This document shows, one piece after another, positions 6,080 through 9,158 of a stretch of DNA of 9,158 nucleotides. Both the position numbers and the translations under genes were made by a program. The notes below the pieces were generated by a model. It worked only from the letters and a program-made list of their open reading frames with translations, was not told the DNA's origin and did not search any database. The DNA lies in the NCBI GenBank assembly GCA_964402955.1, contig CAYOEZ010000197.1, positions 1 to 9,158 of the forward strand, written 5' to 3'. Position 1 is the first letter of the stretch, and each line of letters starts with the position of its first letter. Origin of the DNA: CAYOEZ01 sp964402955 (lineage in GTDB: Bacteria; Chloroflexota; DTOL01; DAOUCN01).

Positions 6080-7372
6080 ATGGGAATTGATGAACGGGAT
6101 GCTCTGACGATGGAGGGTCAGGCAGACTCCAGCCAGGACAAGTCGGCCCTGAACGAGACTAACCTGGACGATGGTGATGAAGGCTATATGCAGCACCTTC
6201 TCAACCACTCAGGTCCAGGTGGTGGCGCCATGCGCACCCTGCATCGTGGTGACGTCATTGAAGGGACGGTTGTACGTGTGAATCGGGACGAAATCCTTGT
6301 TGACATTGGCTTCAAGTCCGAAGGTGTCATCCCGTCCCAGGAACTCTCGGCTGAACGGCCAGACGTGCATCTCGGTTTGGGAGATAGCGTGATGGTCTAC
6401 GTCGTGCATACAGAGACCAAGGAAGGGAATATCGTGCTTTCCCTGGCCAAGGCTCATCTGGAGCGCGACTGGCATGACGCGCAGGCGCATTTTGAACAGG
6501 GCGACACGTTCGAACTGGATGTGATTGGCTTCAATCGTGGCGGCTTGATTGTGCGCTTTGGCGAGATCCGCGGGTTTGTGCCGGCGTCCCAGGTCTTTGA
6601 CTTGAGAGGACCAGTACCGGCCGATCAGCCTGACCAGCGCATGCAGAAACTTGTGGGCAAGAAGCTGCGTCTCAAGATCATCGAAGTCGATCGCGCCAAG
6701 AACCGTCTCATCCTGTCCGAAACATCGGCTTCCCGCGGTTGGCGGACTGAACAGAAGGAACGGCTCCTCAACGAGCTGCAGAAGGGCGAAGTCCGGCACG
6801 GTCGCGTCAGTGGGCTGGCCGATTTCGGCGCCTTCGTTGATCTCGGCGGAGCTGATGGCTTGATTCACCTGTCCGAATTGTCGTGGCAGCCTATCTCTCA
6901 CCCCGGCGAAGTTGTTAAGGTGGGAGACGACGTCGACGTCTATGTCATGGATGTCGATCGTGAGAAGAAACGAATTGCCTTGAGCCTGAAGCGCATGCAG
7001 CCCGAACCGTGGGATCTTGTCATGAGCACCTACGAGGTGGGGCAATTGGTCAAGGCAACAATCACCAAGCTGACTACGTTTGGCGCATTTGCCCGGCTGC
7101 AAGACGGCATCGAAGGGCTGATTCATATCTCAGAACTGTCGAATGAGCGGATCGTTCATCCGAAGAGCGTTGTCAATGTGGGCGATACCATCGACGTGCG
7201 GATCGTCCGTATCGAGCCAGATCGTCGTCGTCTGGGGTTGAGTCTGCGCCAGGCGCAGGAAGGCGCCGGCGAGGATGGCGCTTCTGAGGGACAACCGGAA
7301 GCGGAAACGGCGTCAAACAGCGACGAGAGTCCGCAAGAGAGTCCCCAAGAAGTGGTAACAGAAACAGCCTGA
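6080..7372 (+). CDS. rpsA: Ribosomal protein S1-like RNA-binding protein with four S1 domains
   Basis: S1 proteins bind single-stranded mRNA at the 30S subunit and help translation initiation. The 430-residue product has an acidic N-terminal segment (about 1-50), four OB-fold S1 domains (about 55-125, 140-215, 234-304, 319-391) and an acidic, disordered-looking tail (392-430). Domains 3 and 4 carry the classic FGAFVDL..GLIHLSELS and FGAFARL..GLIHISELS patterns; domain 1 has the ILVDIGFKSEGVIP form typical of true bS1 proteins. Four domains fit the shorter S1 of Gram-positive and related bacteria rather than the six-domain E. coli protein. A GTG at 6074 opens the same frame, but the ATG at 6080 is preferred because AAGGG (6068-6072) lies 7 nt before it. 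The gene has its own promoter and is followed by clpC after 105 bp. It may be a paralogue rather than the only S1. Confidence 0.92.
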   Translation: MGIDERDALTMEGQADSSQDKSALNETNLDDGDEGYMQHLLNHSGPGGGAMRTLHRGDVIEGTVVRVNRDEILVDIGFKSEGVIPSQELSAERPDVHLGLGDSVMVYVVHTETKEGNIVLSLAKAHLERDWHDAQAHFEQGDTFELDVIGFNRGGLIVRFGEIRGFVPASQVFDLRGPVPADQPDQRMQKLVGKKLRLKIIEVDRAKNRLILSETSASRGWRTEQKERLLNELQKGEVRHGRVSGLADFGAFVDLGGADGLIHLSELSWQPISHPGEVVKVGDDVDVYVMDVDREKKRIALSLKRMQPEPWDLVMSTYEVGQLVKATITKLTTFGAFARLQDGIEGLIHISELSNERIVHPKSVVNVGDTIDVRIVRIEPDRRRLGLSLRQAQEGAGEDGASEGQPEAETASNSDESPQESPQEVVTETA

Positions 7373-7385
7373 TTTCTGCTCTTCC

Positions 7386-7434
7386 TCTCCGCGAATTGGC
7401 TTGAATCCCCTGAGGATCAACTGATTGGCGGAGA
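7386..7434 (+). other. Intergenic stem-loop between the S1 gene and clpC
   Basis: TCTCCGCGAAT (7386-7396) pairs with ATTGGCGGAGA (7424-7434) at 10 of 11 positions, enclosing a 27-nt loop that holds a small ATCC/GGAT stem. There is no U-run after it, so it is not a standard intrinsic terminator. It could be an RNA-processing or attenuation structure, or chance. A second small stem (AGGG/CCCT, 7452-7466) lies just before the clpC ribosome site. Confidence 0.45.
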
Positions 7435-7477
7435 TGTGCATTACGGTGTGGAGGGTTCGTGTCCCTGGAGGAATGTC

Positions 7478-9158
7478 ATGGCGGAGTTTGATCGCTTCAC
7501 TGAGCGTGCCCGGCGCGTGTTGGGTCTTGCTCAGGAGGAAGCGCAGCGTTTTAACCACAACTATATCGGTACCGAGCACATTCTGATCGGCCTGGTGCGT
7601 GAGGGCGAGGGAATTGGCGCGCGCGTCCTTGCCGACATGGGCGTTGATCTGAACCGCGTGCGCGACACCGTTGAATTTATCATCGGACGTGGAGATAGGG
7701 TGAGCGCCGGTGATACGCCACCCAGCCTCACGCCGCGCGCCAAGAAAGTGCTTGAGTTTGCCATGGACGAGGCGCGCCGCCTTGGCCATCACTATGTCGG
7801 TACAGAACATCTCCTCCTTGGTCTGGTTCGGGAGCGAGAAGGCATCGCGGCCGGCGTTCTTGAGCGACTGGGCATTAATCTGGACAAGCTACGCAGCGAA
7901 ACCGTGCGTCTCTTGGAGCAGAGCCCGATGCACACAGCGGCGCCCACGCAACAGGAAACGAGGAAACAGGTGCGCACTCCGTTCATTGACCAAATGGGCT
8001 TGGATCTGACAGCCATGGCCCGGGCGGGTAAGTTAGATCCGGTCATCGGTCGGCAGAAGGAAATTGAGCGCGTCATCCAGATACTTTCCCGGCGAACAAA
8101 GAATAATCCCGTCCTGGTCGGTGAACCAGGCGTTGGCAAAACCGCGATCGTCGAGGGTTTGGCGCAGCGGCTGGTCAGCGGCGATATACCCCGTAATCTC
8201 CTCGATAAGAGACTGCTCATGCTCGATATGGGCACGCTCGTGGCGGGGACGATGTATCGGGGGCAATTCGAAGAGCGCTTGAAGAATGTCATCAAAGAGA
8301 TCAAAGACTCATCGAGCATCTTATTCATTGACGAAATCCATACGCTTGTCGGCGCTGGCTCGGCCATGGGGACGCTGGACGCAGCGAACATCCTGAAGCC
8401 TGCTCTGGCACGCGGTGAGCTCCAGTGTATTGGCGCCACCACAATGGACGATTACCGCAAATACATCGAGCGCGATCCTGCGTTGGAGCGGCGTTTCCAG
8501 CCTGTGCATGTGGATCCACCGAATGTTGAAGAGACTATCCAGATCTTGCACGGGCTCAAGTCGCGCTACGAGGCTCATCATAGCGTCGTGTACAGCGATG
8601 AAGCGATCAAGGCTGCGGCCGAGTTGTCGACCCGCTATGTACCCGATCGTTTCCTGCCCGACAAGGCCATCGATCTGATCGATGAGGCCGGCTCGCGGGT
8701 GCGGCTCTACAAGGGAGCAGGTTCATCATCTGCTCTGCAGGAGAGCGTGCGCCGCATGGAAGACCTGCGCAAGCAGAAGGAAGAGGCTGTCAACAGCCAG
8801 CAGTACGAACAGGCTGCAGCCCTGCGCGATCAGGAGATGACGCTGCGGCAGGAGATTGAGGGCATCAAGACAAGCCCCCAGGGCCCTGCAGAAGAGAACC
8901 AGCAGGTTACTGAAGAGGACATCGCCTACGTCGTGGCCATGTGGACAGGCATTCCCCTGACACGGATCGCCATGGAAGAGTCGGAGCGCCTGCTGCAGAT
9001 GGAAGACCACCTGCACAAGCGCATTATCGGACAGAACGAAGCGATTACCAACATCGCCCGCGCCATTCGCCGTGCCCGCGCTGGACTCAAAGACCCCAAG
9101 CGTCCCATGGGATCGTTCCTCTTCCTGGGGCCCACAGGCGTCGGCAAGTCCAGCCTGG
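7478..9158 (+). CDS. clpC: ClpC-type AAA+ unfoldase (3' end beyond the window)
   Basis: ClpC is a hexameric Hsp100 ATPase that unfolds substrates and feeds them to ClpP. The visible 560 residues are: two Clp_N repeats (about 1-70 and 80-145; each has a Y.GTEH.L.GLV.E motif), AAA+ domain 1 with Walker A GEPGVGKT (215-222), Walker B ILFIDE (281-286) and arginine residues R338-R339 in ALERRF, a short coiled-coil middle domain with a UVR-like motif (about 430-461), the GIPLTRI linker (491-497) and the start of AAA+ domain 2, cut in its Walker A GPTGVGKS (551-558). The short middle domain with a UVR motif separates ClpC from ClpB and ClpA. The start is set by GGAGGA (7467-7472), 5 nt before the ATG. 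No CIRCE or CtsR operator was seen upstream. The reading frame is open to the window edge without breaks. Confidence 0.97.
   Translation, partial: MAEFDRFTERARRVLGLAQEEAQRFNHNYIGTEHILIGLVREGEGIGARVLADMGVDLNRVRDTVEFIIGRGDRVSAGDTPPSLTPRAKKVLEFAMDEARRLGHHYVGTEHLLLGLVREREGIAAGVLERLGINLDKLRSETVRLLEQSPMHTAAPTQQETRKQVRTPFIDQMGLDLTAMARAGKLDPVIGRQKEIERVIQILSRRTKNNPVLVGEPGVGKTAIVEGLAQRLVSGDIPRNLLDKRLLMLDMGTLVAGTMYRGQFEERLKNVIKEIKDSSSILFIDEIHTLVGAGSAMGTLDAANILKPALARGELQCIGATTMDDYRKYIERDPALERRFQPVHVDPPNVEETIQILHGLKSRYEAHHSVVYSDEAIKAAAELSTRYVPDRFLPDKAIDLIDEAGSRVRLYKGAGSSSALQESVRRMEDLRKQKEEAVNSQQYEQAAALRDQEMTLRQEIEGIKTSPQGPAEENQQVTEEDIAYVVAMWTGIPLTRIAMEESERLLQMEDHLHKRIIGQNEAITNIARAIRRARAGLKDPKRPMGSFLFLGPTGVGKSSL

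Noticed and set aside
6209..7126. 305-codon open frame on the minus strand opposite the S1 gene
   Set aside because: The plus strand clearly encodes four S1 domains; the antisense frame has no family signature or start signals.
7373..7477. CIRCE or CtsR heat-shock operator before clpC
   Set aside because: I looked for TTAGCACTC/GAGTGCTAA and GGTCAAA direct repeats; neither is present.

Overview
The window is a GC-rich bacterial chromosomal segment from a draft scaffold: a run of exactly 100 N sits inside it. The gene content is a ClpC-type (not ClpB) AAA+ unfoldase, a four-domain S1 protein, a TatA with an FGP hinge, a NarL/DesK-type two-component pair and SelA. By inference this suits a non-proteobacterial lineage such as Chloroflexota, but no taxonomic marker here settles it.

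Layout. Bases 44-4283 on the minus strand hold a probable operon read right to left: a membrane sensor histidine kinase (3' end lost in the N gap), a LuxR/NarL-type response regulator (5' end lost in the gap) and selA, which makes selenocysteyl-tRNA. The regulator stop and the selA start are 7 bp apart. Upstream of the kinase is a 185-bp gap with a perfect 14-bp inverted repeat. Next, also on the minus strand, is a TatA/TatB-family gene (4469-5608) with an unusually long Ala/Pro/Arg repeat tail and a near-consensus sigma-70-type promoter. A 471-bp intergenic region separates it from two plus-strand genes: an S1-domain protein (6080-7372) with an extended -10 promoter and a structured leader, then clpC (7478 to the window edge, truncated in its second AAA+ Walker A motif).

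How the parts fit. The S1 protein and ClpC are housekeeping translation and proteolysis functions, and the Tat protein belongs to export of folded proteins. The most distinctive points are coupling of selA to a two-component system, a response regulator with an additional predicted HTH between receiver and LuxR domains, the histone-H1-like repeat tail on the Tat protein, and the inverted repeat before the kinase gene. I found no mobile element, CRISPR array, tRNA or rRNA, and no clear previously undescribed multi-gene system.
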